Origin: G963704535 sp963704535 | Lineage (GTDB): Bacteria > Chloroflexota > Chloroflexia > Chloroflexales > Roseiflexaceae | Length of the DNA: 64,000 nucleotides | Assembly (NCBI GenBank): GCA_963704535.1 | Contig: OY969916.1 | Span: forward strand, 7,378,001 to 7,442,000 | Reading direction: 5' to 3' | In this document: piece by piece, positions 45,362-54,970 of the stretch | Layout: every line of letters begins with the position of its first letter | How positions within the stretch are numbered: the first letter of the stretch is position 1 | Translations under genes and position numbers: made by a program | Notes under the pieces: generated by a model | The model's database searches: none | Seen by the model: only the letters and a program-made list of their open reading frames with translations | What the model was told of the DNA's origin: nothing

Positions 45362-46054
45362 ATGCCAGCAGGAACCATTACCGCCCTGCGCGCCCAGGCC
45401 CACGATCCCCAGCGCGTCAACATCTTCATCGACGACGAGTTCGCAATCGGCGTCAGTCTCAACACGATCACGAAAATCGGGTTGTACGTCGGCCGGGTGC
45501 TGGACGAAGCGGACTACGCGCGGATCGAGCAGACTGAGAGCGCCGATAAGGCGTTCCAGGTCGCGCTGCGCTTTCTTGAGGCGCGGCCGCGCTCGATCGC
45601 GGAGATCCGCGACCGACTTCAGCGCAAAGAGTTCTCGGCCGAGGTGATCGCCGCAGCAGTCGAGCGCTTGAGCGCGCTGGGCCTGGTCGACGACGCCTCG
45701 TTTGCGCGCTTCTGGGTCGAAAATCGTCAGGCGTGCCGTCCACGCGGGGTCAGCGCGTTGCGCGATGAGCTTCGGCGCAAGGGCATCGCTCGCGATGTCG
45801 TGACGACGGTGCTAAGCGATGACAGCCTGACCGGCGACGAAGCCGGGCGCGCCATGACGCTCGCGCGCTCGGCGCTGCGGAAGTATGCCAATGCCTCAGA
45901 CTACGCCACCTTCACGCGCCGGCTGGGCGGCTATCTGCAACGGCGAGGGTTCGGCTTTGAGGTGATTCGCCCGATCATCGACCAGCTCTGGGCCGAACTG
46001 AAAGGGGCCATGGCGGATCAGGACGATCAGAATCGCTCCATGAGCGATGAATAA
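45362..46054 (+). CDS. recX: Regulatory protein RecX
   Basis: RecX binds and inhibits RecA filaments. The 230-residue helical protein has the family pattern: an N-terminal beta segment (VNIFIDDEFAIGVSLNTI), then KAFQVALRFLEARPRSIAEIRDRLQRKEFS, LGLVDDASFARFWVENR and repeated three-helix modules with GGYLQRRGFGFEVIRPII. Its position after recA in the same direction supports the call. Confidence 0.93.
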   Translation: MPAGTITALRAQAHDPQRVNIFIDDEFAIGVSLNTITKIGLYVGRVLDEADYARIEQTESADKAFQVALRFLEARPRSIAEIRDRLQRKEFSAEVIAAAVERLSALGLVDDASFARFWVENRQACRPRGVSALRDELRRKGIARDVVTTVLSDDSLTGDEAGRAMTLARSALRKYANASDYATFTRRLGGYLQRRGFGFEVIRPIIDQLWAELKGAMADQDDQNRSMSDE

Positions 46055-46122
46055 TCTGGTATCATTCCCTTTCAAACGGTCTCTAAGGATTCGCCAGTGG
46101 TACTGCTGAAGGAGGTATCGGG

Positions 46123-46737
46123 ATGGCGCGGCTTTGCAACGATTGTGAAGAGGAACTTCAGCCGGTCGAGACCAACTTTCTGGAGAGCGGGCAGGTGTGG
46201 CAGACCGGGTTTGCGCCGGTAGCGCTGGAAGGGTGGGCTTGCCCACGCTGTGGGTTGGTGCGCTTCTACGCCGCCGATGTCGAAGGGCTGTTTAGCCAGC
46301 AGGTGGCCGAGACTGTTCCCATGACGCTCAAGGAAGCCTATGGAGAGGTATTGCCGGCGGCACTTGAGTGGAGCGATGGGGTGCAACTGTGCGCGGTTTA
46401 CTCTAGCGGCGACGATGAAGACGCCTACGTAGATGTCGACGGCCTGTGTCCGTACTGGAGTTTTACCTTCAGTAACCCGGACGGTGAGTACCTCGATCTG
46501 GTGCTGAATGGCCGCCTCGTCGAGCGGAGCCCGTATGAGTTCGAGGGCACCGCCGGCGAGCCGTTTGTGCTCGAAGACATCCTCGATACCCCGGAGATCA
46601 TCGCGCGCGCACGCGCCGCCGGGCTGCCCGGCGAGGCGTTTACCGTGGTGCTGGAGCGCGATAACGACAACGTACTGCGCGCCGTCGTCGTGAATGCCGA
46701 CGATGACGAACAGATCCAAGTTGATCCAAGGCTATAG
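46123..46737 (+). CDS. Hypothetical zinc-ribbon protein
   Basis: 204 residues from ATG 46123 after GAAGGAGGTATCGGG. Cysteine pairs CNDCEEEL and CPRCGLVRFYA form one zinc ribbon, the second being the ACPRCG type seen in nucleic-acid-binding proteins. The rest is an acidic alpha/beta domain (YLDLVLNGRLVERSPYEFEG, TVVLERDNDNVLRAVVV). It is soluble, with no signal. The TAG stop is the first three bases of the terminal repeat of the following element. Function unknown. Confidence 0.65.
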   Translation: MARLCNDCEEELQPVETNFLESGQVWQTGFAPVALEGWACPRCGLVRFYAADVEGLFSQQVAETVPMTLKEAYGEVLPAALEWSDGVQLCAVYSSGDDEDAYVDVDGLCPYWSFTFSNPDGEYLDLVLNGRLVERSPYEFEGTAGEPFVLEDILDTPEIIARARAAGLPGEAFTVVLERDNDNVLRAVVVNADDDEQIQVDPRL

Positions 46738-46822
46738 CGTTCCTACCGGAGTTGGAAAGGGGGTGTGGGGAAGCTCCCATAGAGAAGCCCACTCACTTTC
46801 CAAATGACTTAGGAATGCTATA
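46733..46822. mobile_element. MITE-like element, family 2, copy 1
   Basis: Ends TATAGCGTTCCTA and TAGGAATGCTATA are terminal inverted repeats (12 of 13 matching) around GGAGTTGGAAAGGGGGTGTGG...CCACTCACTTTCCAAATGACT; 90 bp. The upstream gene's stop codon is inside the left end. Confidence 0.78.
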
Positions 46823-46837
46823 GGATAAGGAAGATCG

Positions 46838-47506
46838 ATGCCAGACGTACAATTTCTTGGGCATGCCTGTTTCCGGCTGCGCGGCAAGGACGGCATTGTG
46901 CTGACCGATCCGTTCGATCGCTCGGTTGGATTCGACGTTGGCCGCCCGACAGCCCATATCGTCACTGTGAGCCACGGGCACGCCGATCACACCAATATCG
47001 CTGCGGTTCGCCCGCTACGTGAGCGGCTGTTCGTGCTCGATGGTCCGGGTGAGTACGAGGTCGGCGGCGTGCTGATCACCGGCGTGAGCACGTTCCACGA
47101 TACGAAGAAGGGCGCTGAGCGTGGAAAGAACACCGTCTATATCATCCACATGGATGACGTCGTGTTTTGTCATCTGGGCGATCTGGGCCACGAGCTTACG
47201 ACGCAGCAGATCGACGAGATCGGCAACATTGATGTACTGTTCATCCCGGTGGGCGGCGGCGAAACGATCGGCCCGCCCCAAGCGGTCAGCGTGATCAGCC
47301 AACTTGAGCCGCGAATCGTTGTGCCCATGCACTACGCGGCGTCAGGCCAGCAGAGCTTCACGATGGATCTGGCGCCGCTGGAGAAGTTTACGCACGAGCT
47401 GGGGCTCAAGGAAATTGTCGCCGAAGAGAAACTGAACGTGACGGCCTCTAACCTTCCGGCCGAGGGCGAGGAGACGCGGGTCGTCGTCATGAGCCGGACG
47501 CAGTAG
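46838..47506 (+). CDS. Metallo-beta-lactamase-fold hydrolase (UPF0173-like)
   Basis: 222 residues. The metal motif H-x-H-x-D-H appears as SHGHADHTN (about residues 47-55), with FLGHACFRLRG, LTDPFD, GDLGHEL (later Asp/His) and VPMHYAA completing the fold of the small L-ascorbate-lactonase-like/UPF0173 group. The reaction is unknown. The TAG stop is again the start of a family 2 element. Confidence 0.82.
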   Translation: MPDVQFLGHACFRLRGKDGIVLTDPFDRSVGFDVGRPTAHIVTVSHGHADHTNIAAVRPLRERLFVLDGPGEYEVGGVLITGVSTFHDTKKGAERGKNTVYIIHMDDVVFCHLGDLGHELTTQQIDEIGNIDVLFIPVGGGETIGPPQAVSVISQLEPRIVVPMHYAASGQQSFTMDLAPLEKFTHELGLKEIVAEEKLNVTASNLPAEGEETRVVVMSRTQ

Positions 47507-47593
47507 CATTCCTAGCGGAGTTGGAAAAGGGGGTTGTGGGGGAAGTCCCACAGAAAAGCCCACCCACTTTCCAAATGGTTTAGGAATGCTCTA
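47504..47593. mobile_element. MITE-like element, family 2, copy 2
   Basis: TAGCATTCCTAGCGGAGTTGG...CCAAATGGTTTAGGAATGCT, homologous to the copy at 46733 throughout (about 85 percent by eye). Left end overlaps the stop codon of the metallo-beta-lactamase-fold gene. Confidence 0.78.
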
Positions 47594-47659
47594 TCAGCGC
47601 CGGCGCAGCCTGTATGTCATTCGCTCTGTGGTGCCATCTAGCCAAGGTGCGATTGCGTA

Positions 47660-47668
47660 TGCTATAAT
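47660..47668 (+). promoter_or_regulatory. Extended -10 promoter of DUF5678/retropepsin pair
   Basis: TGCTATAAT is an extended -10; no -35 is seen. The ATG follows 19 bases later after GGAGTACACG. Confidence 0.55.
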
Positions 47669-47687
47669 GCCGCCATAGGAGTACACG

Positions 47688-47906
47688 ATGCAGAGTGATG
47701 ATTTGCTGCTTGATCATCGGTGGCTGGCGGAGCACTTCGAGGATTACCGCCGATTTGCGGGCGAGTATATCGCAGTGGTCAAAGGTACGGTCGTAGCCCA
47801 TGGGCCTGATGTCAAACAGGTCTATGCCGAGGCGACCCGCCATCGCGCGCAGCCGCTGATCGTCAAAGTACCGCAGCCGCAGCCGACGGTGACGATTGTA
47901 CGGTGA
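47688..47906 (+). CDS. DUF5678-like small protein
   Basis: 72 residues. The motif HFEDYRRFAGEYIAVVKGTVVAHGPDVKQVYAEA matches the DUF5678 theme (YxGeyVAlvdGkVvahG.d...vy..A). It has no signal or metal site. Its TGA overlaps the GTG start of the retropepsin-like gene, so the pair is co-translated. Such pairs recur in Chloroflexota and cyanobacteria, with unknown function. Confidence 0.75.
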   Translation: MQSDDLLLDHRWLAEHFEDYRRFAGEYIAVVKGTVVAHGPDVKQVYAEATRHRAQPLIVKVPQPQPTVTIVR

Positions 47907-48346
47907 CGATCAGCTTTCCTTGTCTCGTCTACCGGCACGAGACCCTGGGTGATATCATCCAGCCCTACGCCAGCGTCATTTTACGTGCCGGATCTCACAG
48001 TTTCGTCGGCGAGTTTCTGATCGACAGCGGCGCGGATATCAGCCTGATACCACATGGCGTCGGCGAGCTGCTGGGGTTGACGTCGGGCGAGGGTGAAATC
48101 AACGACTTGGGAGATCTTCAAGCGACATTACCGGCAGTCTACCGCGAGGTGGAGATGCAGATCGGCGAGGAGCGATTACAAGTGAGGCTGGCTTGGGCGC
48201 TGACGGAGGATGTCCCGCTTATCCTTGGCCGGCTCGATGTCTTTGACTTCTTCGACATCGAGTTTCGGCAGCGCGAGCGGTGTACCGTCTTCCGCCGCTC
48301 GTCCACCACTCGGGCGGCGCCGCCACAGGATGAGAGCCTTATGTGA
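47903..48346 (+). CDS. Retropepsin-like aspartic protease
   Basis: 147 residues from GTG 47903. The active-site Asp is in FLIDSGADISLIP (D-S-G-A), followed by a beta-rich core and LGRLDVFDFFDIEF, the hydrophobic-hydrophobic-Gly segment typical of single-lobe retropepsins that act as homodimers. Substrate unknown; partner DUF5678 may be inhibitor, adaptor or substrate. A terminator follows. Confidence 0.8.
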   Translation: MTISFPCLVYRHETLGDIIQPYASVILRAGSHSFVGEFLIDSGADISLIPHGVGELLGLTSGEGEINDLGDLQATLPAVYREVEMQIGEERLQVRLAWALTEDVPLILGRLDVFDFFDIEFRQRERCTVFRRSSTTRAAPPQDESLM

Positions 48347-48378
48347 GGGGAAGGTAGCAGTACCTTCCCCTCATTGCT
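48344..48378 (+). terminator. Terminator after retropepsin-like gene
   Basis: TGAGGGGAAGGT-AGCAGT-ACCTTCCCCTCA is a perfect 12-bp stem that begins at the stop codon and is followed by TTGCTTA. Confidence 0.8.
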
Positions 48379-48755
48379 TATCTCCAGCGGTAGTAGGTGA
48401 TTACTGTTTCATTACGACTTTGAAAGCTGTTTCACCGCATTTCAATGGCATAAACCTGGCTATAGCCGGTGTAGGAAGCGGGTTTTTGGGCTGGTGATGA
48501 TCGGAACAAATAGACAACATTCGTTATTATAGGAGGCAACGGAGCCACGCGCTGGGCCACGCGAGCAGAATCGCTCTGCGGAGACTGTGATGTGGGAAAG
48601 ATATCGACAACCGTGGATGATTATTGGACTTGCGGGTTGGTCAGCCGACTGGTTGAGCGACCCGCATATATTTGCGTAGCATTGTAGTAATTACTATGAC
48701 AACAAACAGATTCCCGGCCAAGCCATTCGATCAGCAAGAAGGAGTGCCCGCAGCG
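48379..48755 (+). other. Leader region of pyrG
   Basis: The stretch has lower GC, CGGGT...ACCCG arms near 48632-48665, and a 29-codon ORF (48590-48679) rich in Trp with GGAG upstream. There is no clear promoter and no match to a known pyrG attenuator that I can assert. Confidence 0.4.
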
Positions 48756-50444
48756 ATGGCAAAGTACATCTTTGTGACAGGTGGTGTCGCCTCGTCAGTC
48801 GGCAAGGGTATCACGGTCGCATCGATCGGGCGGTTGCTGAAGAGTCGTGGTCTGCGTGTGTCGGTCCAGAAGCTGGACCCGTACATCAACGTTGATCCCG
48901 GTACGATGTCGCCCTATCAGCATGGCGAAGTCTTTGTGACCGAGGATGGTGCCGAGACCGACCTGGACTTGGGCCACTATGAGCGCTTCATCGACGAGAA
49001 TCTCTCGCGCCTGAGCAATGTGACGACTGGCCAGATCTACTCCTCGGTCATCCAGAAGGAGCGTCGTGGCGACTACTTGGGGGGTACGATCCAGGTCATC
49101 CCCCACATTACGAATGAGATCAAGTCACGTATCGCAGCCGTAGCGCGCCAGTCCAGCGCCGACGTGGTGATCGTAGAGATCGGCGGCACGGTCGGCGACA
49201 TCGAGGGGCTGCCGTTCCTGGAGGCGATCCGCCAGATGCGTAAGGATGTCGGCCGTGACAACGTGCTGTACATCCATGTGACGCTGCTGCCGCATATCGG
49301 CGCGACGGACGAGTTGAAGACCAAGCCGACGCAGCACTCGGTTATGGAGCTGCGCCGGGTCGGGATCACCGCCGATGTGATCGTCTGCCGGGCGGATCTG
49401 CCGATCTCCGACGAGATCCGCGAGAAGGTTGCGCTCTTCGCCGACGTGGATATCGAAGCGGTCATTCCGCTCCCCACGGTGGATTCGATCTACGAAGTGC
49501 CGCTGGTGCTTGAGGAGACCGGGCTGGGCAATTACCTGGTTAATCGGCTGGGGCTGGCGGCAAACACGCCCGATCTGCGCGACTGGCGCAGGCTCGTCAC
49601 CCGGATTAAGTCGCCGAAGCGCAGCCTGCCGATCGCGATCGTGGGTAAGTATATCGAGCTGCGCGACGCTTACATCAGCGTGGCCGAGGCGCTGCGTCAC
49701 GCCGGGCTGTATCAGGGTGTCGACGTGGAGCTGCGTTGGGTCTCGTCGGAGCACGTCGAGCGCGAGGGGGCCGAGCACTGGTTGAACGATGTGTATGGGA
49801 TTGTCGTGCCGGGCGGCTTTGGCTACCGCGGGGTCGAGGGCAAGATCACTGCGGCCGACTACGCGCGAGGCACGGGCGTGCCCTACCTGGGGCTGTGCTT
49901 GGGGATGCAGTGTGCGACGATCGCATTCTCCCGGTATGTGATGGATACCATCGAGGCCAACAGCACCGAATTTGCGCCGCATACGCAGCACCCGGTGATC
50001 GACTTCATGCCCGATCAGCTTGATATCACCGATAAAGGCGGCACGATGCGCTTGGGTATCTACCCGTGCGAGCTGACGCCGGGGACGAAAGCCGCCGCCG
50101 CCTACGGTGTCGATATGGTGATGGAGCGGCACCGGCATCGATTTGAGTTCAACAACAAATACCGGCGGCTGCTGGAGGCGTCTGGGCTAGTGATCAGCGG
50201 GCACTCGCCCGATGGCCGGCTCGTCGAGATTGTCGAGTTGCGCGATCACCCGTGGTTCGTCGGGACCCAGTTCCACCCTGAGTTTCTGTCGCGCCCGAAC
50301 CGGCCGCACCCGCTGTTCCGCGAGTTTGTCGCCGCAGCGACGCAGACCTACCGCGAGGGCGACCAGCGACCGCTGCCGCTGGAGGAGATCGTCGCCAAGA
50401 ACGGCACTGGGAAAGGGCTCTTGCAGGCGGTGGGAGCTAAATAG
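48756..50444 (+). CDS. pyrG: CTP synthase
   Basis: PyrG aminates UTP to CTP with glutamine and ATP. The N-terminal synthase domain starts MAKYIFVTGGVASSVGKGI and contains DPYINVDPGTMSPYQHGEVFVTEDG and EIGGTVGDIE. The C-terminal class I glutaminase has YLGLCLGMQ (nucleophile Cys), GTQFHPEF (His-x-Glu) and a normal 562-residue length. ATG 48756 is the start typical of the family; an in-frame extension upstream lacks support. A hairpin array separates it from the opposing sigma factor gene. Confidence 0.97.
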   Translation: MAKYIFVTGGVASSVGKGITVASIGRLLKSRGLRVSVQKLDPYINVDPGTMSPYQHGEVFVTEDGAETDLDLGHYERFIDENLSRLSNVTTGQIYSSVIQKERRGDYLGGTIQVIPHITNEIKSRIAAVARQSSADVVIVEIGGTVGDIEGLPFLEAIRQMRKDVGRDNVLYIHVTLLPHIGATDELKTKPTQHSVMELRRVGITADVIVCRADLPISDEIREKVALFADVDIEAVIPLPTVDSIYEVPLVLEETGLGNYLVNRLGLAANTPDLRDWRRLVTRIKSPKRSLPIAIVGKYIELRDAYISVAEALRHAGLYQGVDVELRWVSSEHVEREGAEHWLNDVYGIVVPGGFGYRGVEGKITAADYARGTGVPYLGLCLGMQCATIAFSRYVMDTIEANSTEFAPHTQHPVIDFMPDQLDITDKGGTMRLGIYPCELTPGTKAAAAYGVDMVMERHRHRFEFNNKYRRLLEASGLVISGHSPDGRLVEIVELRDHPWFVGTQFHPEFLSRPNRPHPLFREFVAAATQTYREGDQRPLPLEEIVAKNGTGKGLLQAVGAK

Positions 50445-50449
50445 GGAAC

Positions 50450-50570
50450 GGATAGAGCGAGCTGATAAGAAGCGGATAAACGGATAGGCCACTGGCAGAA
50501 CAACTGCCAGTGGCCTATCCGTTTATCCGTTCGCTTTATCCGCTCTATCTATTCGCTCGCTCTATCAGCT

Positions 50571-50577
<7 letters not shown>
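50450..50577. terminator. Large hairpin of heptad-type units between convergent pyrG and sigma gene
   Basis: CGGATAAACGGATAGGCC and ACTGGCAG, loop AACAA, then the exact inverse through CCTATCCGTTTATCCG give a stem of about 26 bp, flanked by more GGATAG/CTATCC units. It should block transcription from both directions. Confidence 0.85.
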
Positions 50578-51617
<1,040 letters not shown>

Positions 51618-51646
51618 TACGAGACTCCTCTATAAAGAGACACAAC

Positions 51647-51724
51647 GCGGCTCCCCCCAAATGGGAGGAGCCGCGCCCTCGTTATGGTTCTGAGACAAAT
51701 CGCGCTCAACAAACAGGGTTGAGC
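51647..51724 (-). promoter_or_regulatory. Leader hairpins before sigma factor
   Basis: GCTCAAC/GTTGAGC (51724-51704) and GCGGCTCC/GGAGCCGC (51674-51647) stems lie within about 110 bases upstream of the sigma ATG; the second is followed by TGTCTCTTTATAG. They may be an attenuator or part of a leader; there is no further support. Confidence 0.4.
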
Positions 51725-51879
51725 CCTTAATTTTTTGTCATCAGAGGGTGCGACACAATAATGAGAGCTTCCAACCGAGAAAGCTCCGACAATATTATAC
51801 ACCCGCCAGGGCTGTTTGTCAACTACTTTTTGACCTACCGAGACAAACTATCAACATGCTATCGCGTAACTGTTCTTAA

Positions 51880-52163
51880 TGGAAAGGGCTCTTGAGGGGC
51901 TACCCCTCAAACTCCCCTTATTAGACAGGCTCCTGGTGGAAAGGACTCTTGAGGGATACCCCTCAAACTCCCCTTATTAGACAGGCTCCTGGTGGAAAGG
52001 GCTCTTGAGGGGCTACCCCTCAAACTCCCCTTATTAGACAGGCTCCTGGTGGAAAGGGCTCTTGAGGGGCTACCCCTCAAACTCCCCTTATTAGACAGGC
52101 TCCTGGTTGAAAAGGCTCTTGAGGGGCTACCCTCAAACTCCCTTTTTCGGACAGTCTCTTATA
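51880..52163. mobile_element. Five tandem 56-57 bp units derived from family 1 palindrome
   Basis: Units begin at 51880, 51937, 51993, 52050 and 52107. Each has TGGAAAGGGCTCTTGAGGGG, CTACCCCTCAAACTCCCC and TTATTAGACAGGCTCC. The last ends TTTTTCGGACAGTCTCTTA, the element's usual terminus. The rest of 51618-52214 has no gene. Confidence 0.85.
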
Positions 52164-52214
52164 TAAGGTTATACGACGGCTGTATCGGTTTGGATGCACA
52201 ACTCATCTGCGGCG

Positions 52215-54725
52215 TCAGCCCGACCTGTTCAGCACCTGGTCGATCTTGGCGCGCAGATCGGTGAGCGTAAACGGCTTGTGCAGGAACCCGGCTAACCCCT
52301 CGCCGGCGAACTGGCGTGTCGCCTCCTGCTCGTCATAGCCGCTCATCAGCACCACCCTGGCGGTCGGGTTGATCTGGCGAATCTGGTGAAAGACTTCGAC
52401 GCCGTTCATCCGTGGCATGGTCATGTCCAGTAGCACCAATGCGATATCGTCGGCATGGGAGCGATACATCTCGACGCCGTCACTCCCCTGGGCCGCCGTG
52501 AGTACCTGGAAGCCGAACCGCTCCAGCATCCGCACCGCGATGCGCCGCACCTCCTCCTCGTCGTCCACTACTAGGATCGTCTCGGGGAGCGCCGTGGTGG
52601 TCGCGGGGCGGGCGGGCGCAGGGGCCGTGCGGGCGCTCGACATGCGTGGGAACAGCACCATGACGGTCGTGCCATGGTGCGGCGCGCTCTCGACCAGCAG
52701 CGCTCCCTGGTGCGTGCGCACGATGCCCAGCACCGCTGCCAGCCCCAGCCCACGCCCGACGAATTTGGTGGTAAAGAACGGGTCGAAGATCCTAGCGCGG
52801 GTCGCGGCGTCCATCCCAGGCCCGGTGTCGGCCACCTCCAGATACACATAGTCATCTTCCGGCAGTTCAGCGCCAAGGACCGCGTCGGCCAGGTACGCGC
52901 GGTCGGCCCGCCGGACCCCCGTTCGCAGCGTGACCGTCCCCGGCGCGTTGTCGATCGCCTCGGCGGCATTGGTGGCCAGGTTCATCACCACCTGCCGCAG
53001 CAGCGTGGTATCGGCCATGATCGTGGGCAGCGCCCCTGCCAGATCATAGCGGAGCGTGGCCGTCCTGGCGATCACGGTGTCGATCAGCACGCGCATCCCG
53101 GCGATCAGCCCGTTCAGGTCGACCTGCCGCAGCGTGAACTGCCCTTTGCCCACATACGCCAGCATCAGTTGGGTCAGTTCGGCCGCGCGCCGTGCGGCCG
53201 AGGAGACGCGCTCGATCGGCTCGTGGACGGCGTCGGTGCCGGGCGGGAGATCGAGCAACGCCAGCTCGGCGTTGCCCAGGATGACCGTGAGCAGGTTATT
53301 GAAGTCGTGGGCGATGCCCCCTGCCAGCACCCCTAGACTCTCTAGCTTCTGCAACTCCATCAGCTTGCGCTCCACCACCAGGCGCTCGGCCTCGGCGCGC
53401 TTGATCTCGGTGATATCGTCGGCAACAGCCACACCGGCGACGATGGCGCCACTCGCATCGCGCACCGGCGCCGCGCTGGTGAGCAGGGTAGCGCGCGTGC
53501 CATTGTGGCGCACAAGATCCATCTCTTCGTTTTGAATCACCTCGCCGGATGTGATCGCCCGCACCAGCGGCAATTCCTCCACCGTGTAGTGGCGGCCATC
53601 ATGGTGGAACCCCACGAACTGCTCATAGTCGTTGAGCAAGGTGACCGGGGGGATCACGCCGCTCCAGATCTGACTCAGCCGCGAATTATTTAGTACGATA
53701 CGCCCCGAGGGCGCCTCGGCGATCATCACGCCGACCGGCATACACTGGAGCACTGCCTCCAGGAGCGCGCGATCAGCCTCGATCTGCGCGGTCAGGTCGC
53801 CCCGCTCGCTCTCGGCCTGCTTGCGCTCGGTGATATCGCTTGCACGCCCCAGCAAGTGGGTACAAATGCCGCTGTCGTCGAAGATCGGAATGATCGAGAT
53901 CTCCAGCACACGATGCCCGTTCGGAAAGTCGATGCCTTGCTCGTAGGACAGCGGTTGCCTGGTCCGAATAGCAGTGGCATAGGTGTCGAGCATCAGGGCG
54001 GCAACCGGCTCAGGGAAGATCTCGCGCACATCCTTGCCGCTCCAGTCTGCTTTGGTGAAGCCGGTCAGCGTGATCGCCGCCGGGTTGAGGGTGAGCACCC
54101 GGTACACACCTTCCGGCTCGATCTGAAGCAGCGTCAGCGCATCGGAGACGCTCTCGAAGATCAGCGAGAGGCGCTGTTTGCTGATCTTGAGCGCATCCTT
54201 GGCCCGTTGGCTCTCCAGGAACACCTCGCCCAAGTGCATCTCGTGCATGGCGATGGCGGCAAAATCTTCCAGCGTCGCCAGGTCCTCCCTGGTCCACTCC
54301 CTCGGCAGCGTATCGATCGCGCAGAAGGCGCCGACCGCGTACCGATCGGATGTAAACAGCGGGATGCCGGCGTAGGCGATCACACCAAGATCGAGTATCG
54401 CCGGATTATCGTGGACCAGTGGGTGCGCCCGCGCGTCGCCGACCACCAGCGGAGCGCCGGAGGCCACGACATGCTGGCAGAAGGAGTGGGTTAGCGGCGT
54501 CTCGCAGCGCGACGCCCATGGCTCCGGTAGCCCACGGCAGCTCTTGAAGAACTGGCGGTCGCCGTCGACCATTGTGATCAGCAATATCGGCACGCCGAGG
54601 AGCCGCATCGCCATGCCGGTCAGCCGGTCGAATGAGGGCTCGGCGGCTGTATCAAGGAGGTTCAGCCTTCGAAGGGCCGCGCGGCGTGCTGGGTCCAGTA
54701 CAGCAGCAGGCACATTCTGTGTCAT
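52215..54725 (-). CDS. Hybrid sensor histidine kinase (GAF-PAS-PAS-HK-REC)
   Basis: ATG 54725 (MTQNVPAAVLDPAR) follows GAGGAGGAAGGGTTTC; 836 residues. Order: GAF domain (FDRLTGMAMRLLGVPILLITMVDGDRQFFKS, TPLTHSFCQHVV), PAS with DITERKQAE tail, second PAS with DITEIKRAEAE tail, H-box GGIAHDFNNLLTVILGNAEL, N-box NLATNAAEAI, G-box VADTGPGMD, then a C-terminal receiver with Asp in LVLLDMTMPRMNG and Lys in FLHKPFT. It is cytoplasmic. The internal receiver suggests phosphorelay; no partner response regulator is adjacent. Confidence 0.9.
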   Translation of the reverse strand: MTQNVPAAVLDPARRAALRRLNLLDTAAEPSFDRLTGMAMRLLGVPILLITMVDGDRQFFKSCRGLPEPWASRCETPLTHSFCQHVVASGAPLVVGDARAHPLVHDNPAILDLGVIAYAGIPLFTSDRYAVGAFCAIDTLPREWTREDLATLEDFAAIAMHEMHLGEVFLESQRAKDALKISKQRLSLIFESVSDALTLLQIEPEGVYRVLTLNPAAITLTGFTKADWSGKDVREIFPEPVAALMLDTYATAIRTRQPLSYEQGIDFPNGHRVLEISIIPIFDDSGICTHLLGRASDITERKQAESERGDLTAQIEADRALLEAVLQCMPVGVMIAEAPSGRIVLNNSRLSQIWSGVIPPVTLLNDYEQFVGFHHDGRHYTVEELPLVRAITSGEVIQNEEMDLVRHNGTRATLLTSAAPVRDASGAIVAGVAVADDITEIKRAEAERLVVERKLMELQKLESLGVLAGGIAHDFNNLLTVILGNAELALLDLPPGTDAVHEPIERVSSAARRAAELTQLMLAYVGKGQFTLRQVDLNGLIAGMRVLIDTVIARTATLRYDLAGALPTIMADTTLLRQVVMNLATNAAEAIDNAPGTVTLRTGVRRADRAYLADAVLGAELPEDDYVYLEVADTGPGMDAATRARIFDPFFTTKFVGRGLGLAAVLGIVRTHQGALLVESAPHHGTTVMVLFPRMSSARTAPAPARPATTTALPETILVVDDEEEVRRIAVRMLERFGFQVLTAAQGSDGVEMYRSHADDIALVLLDMTMPRMNGVEVFHQIRQINPTARVVLMSGYDEQEATRQFAGEGLAGFLHKPFTLTDLRAKIDQVLNRSG

Positions 54726-54935
54726 GAAACCCTTCCTCCTCAGCGGGCTCAACGTGCGTACCACTTTGATATGAGCCAGGACTGCTTCCGAGATGAAGAG
54801 TACGATTGATATCGTGACGACAGGACCAACGCGGGCGAGGCGTATCCTGGGGATAGGGTATCCAAGTGGCATAAATTATAGCACGGTTGGCAACCCTATC
54901 ACCTATAGCGGCTTTACATCTCCAGCCTCAACTGC

Positions 54936-54964
54936 TTGACATCTGTTTCTCCTTACGCTATACT
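54936..54964 (+). promoter_or_regulatory. Consensus promoter of BMP ABC importer
   Basis: TTGACA (54936-54941), a 17-bp spacer and TATACT (54959-54964). Predicted start near 54971, which leaves a 5' leader of about 185 bases. Confidence 0.88.
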
Positions 54965-54970
54965 CCCGAT

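Noticed and set aside
51880..52163. CRISPR array
   Set aside because: Units are contiguous 57-bp repeats without unique spacers, they have palindromic MITE cores, and no cas genes are present.
51992..52264. 90-codon ORF across the tandem repeats
   Set aside because: Its protein is a repeated low-complexity peptide from the 57-bp units; no ribosome site or conservation expected.
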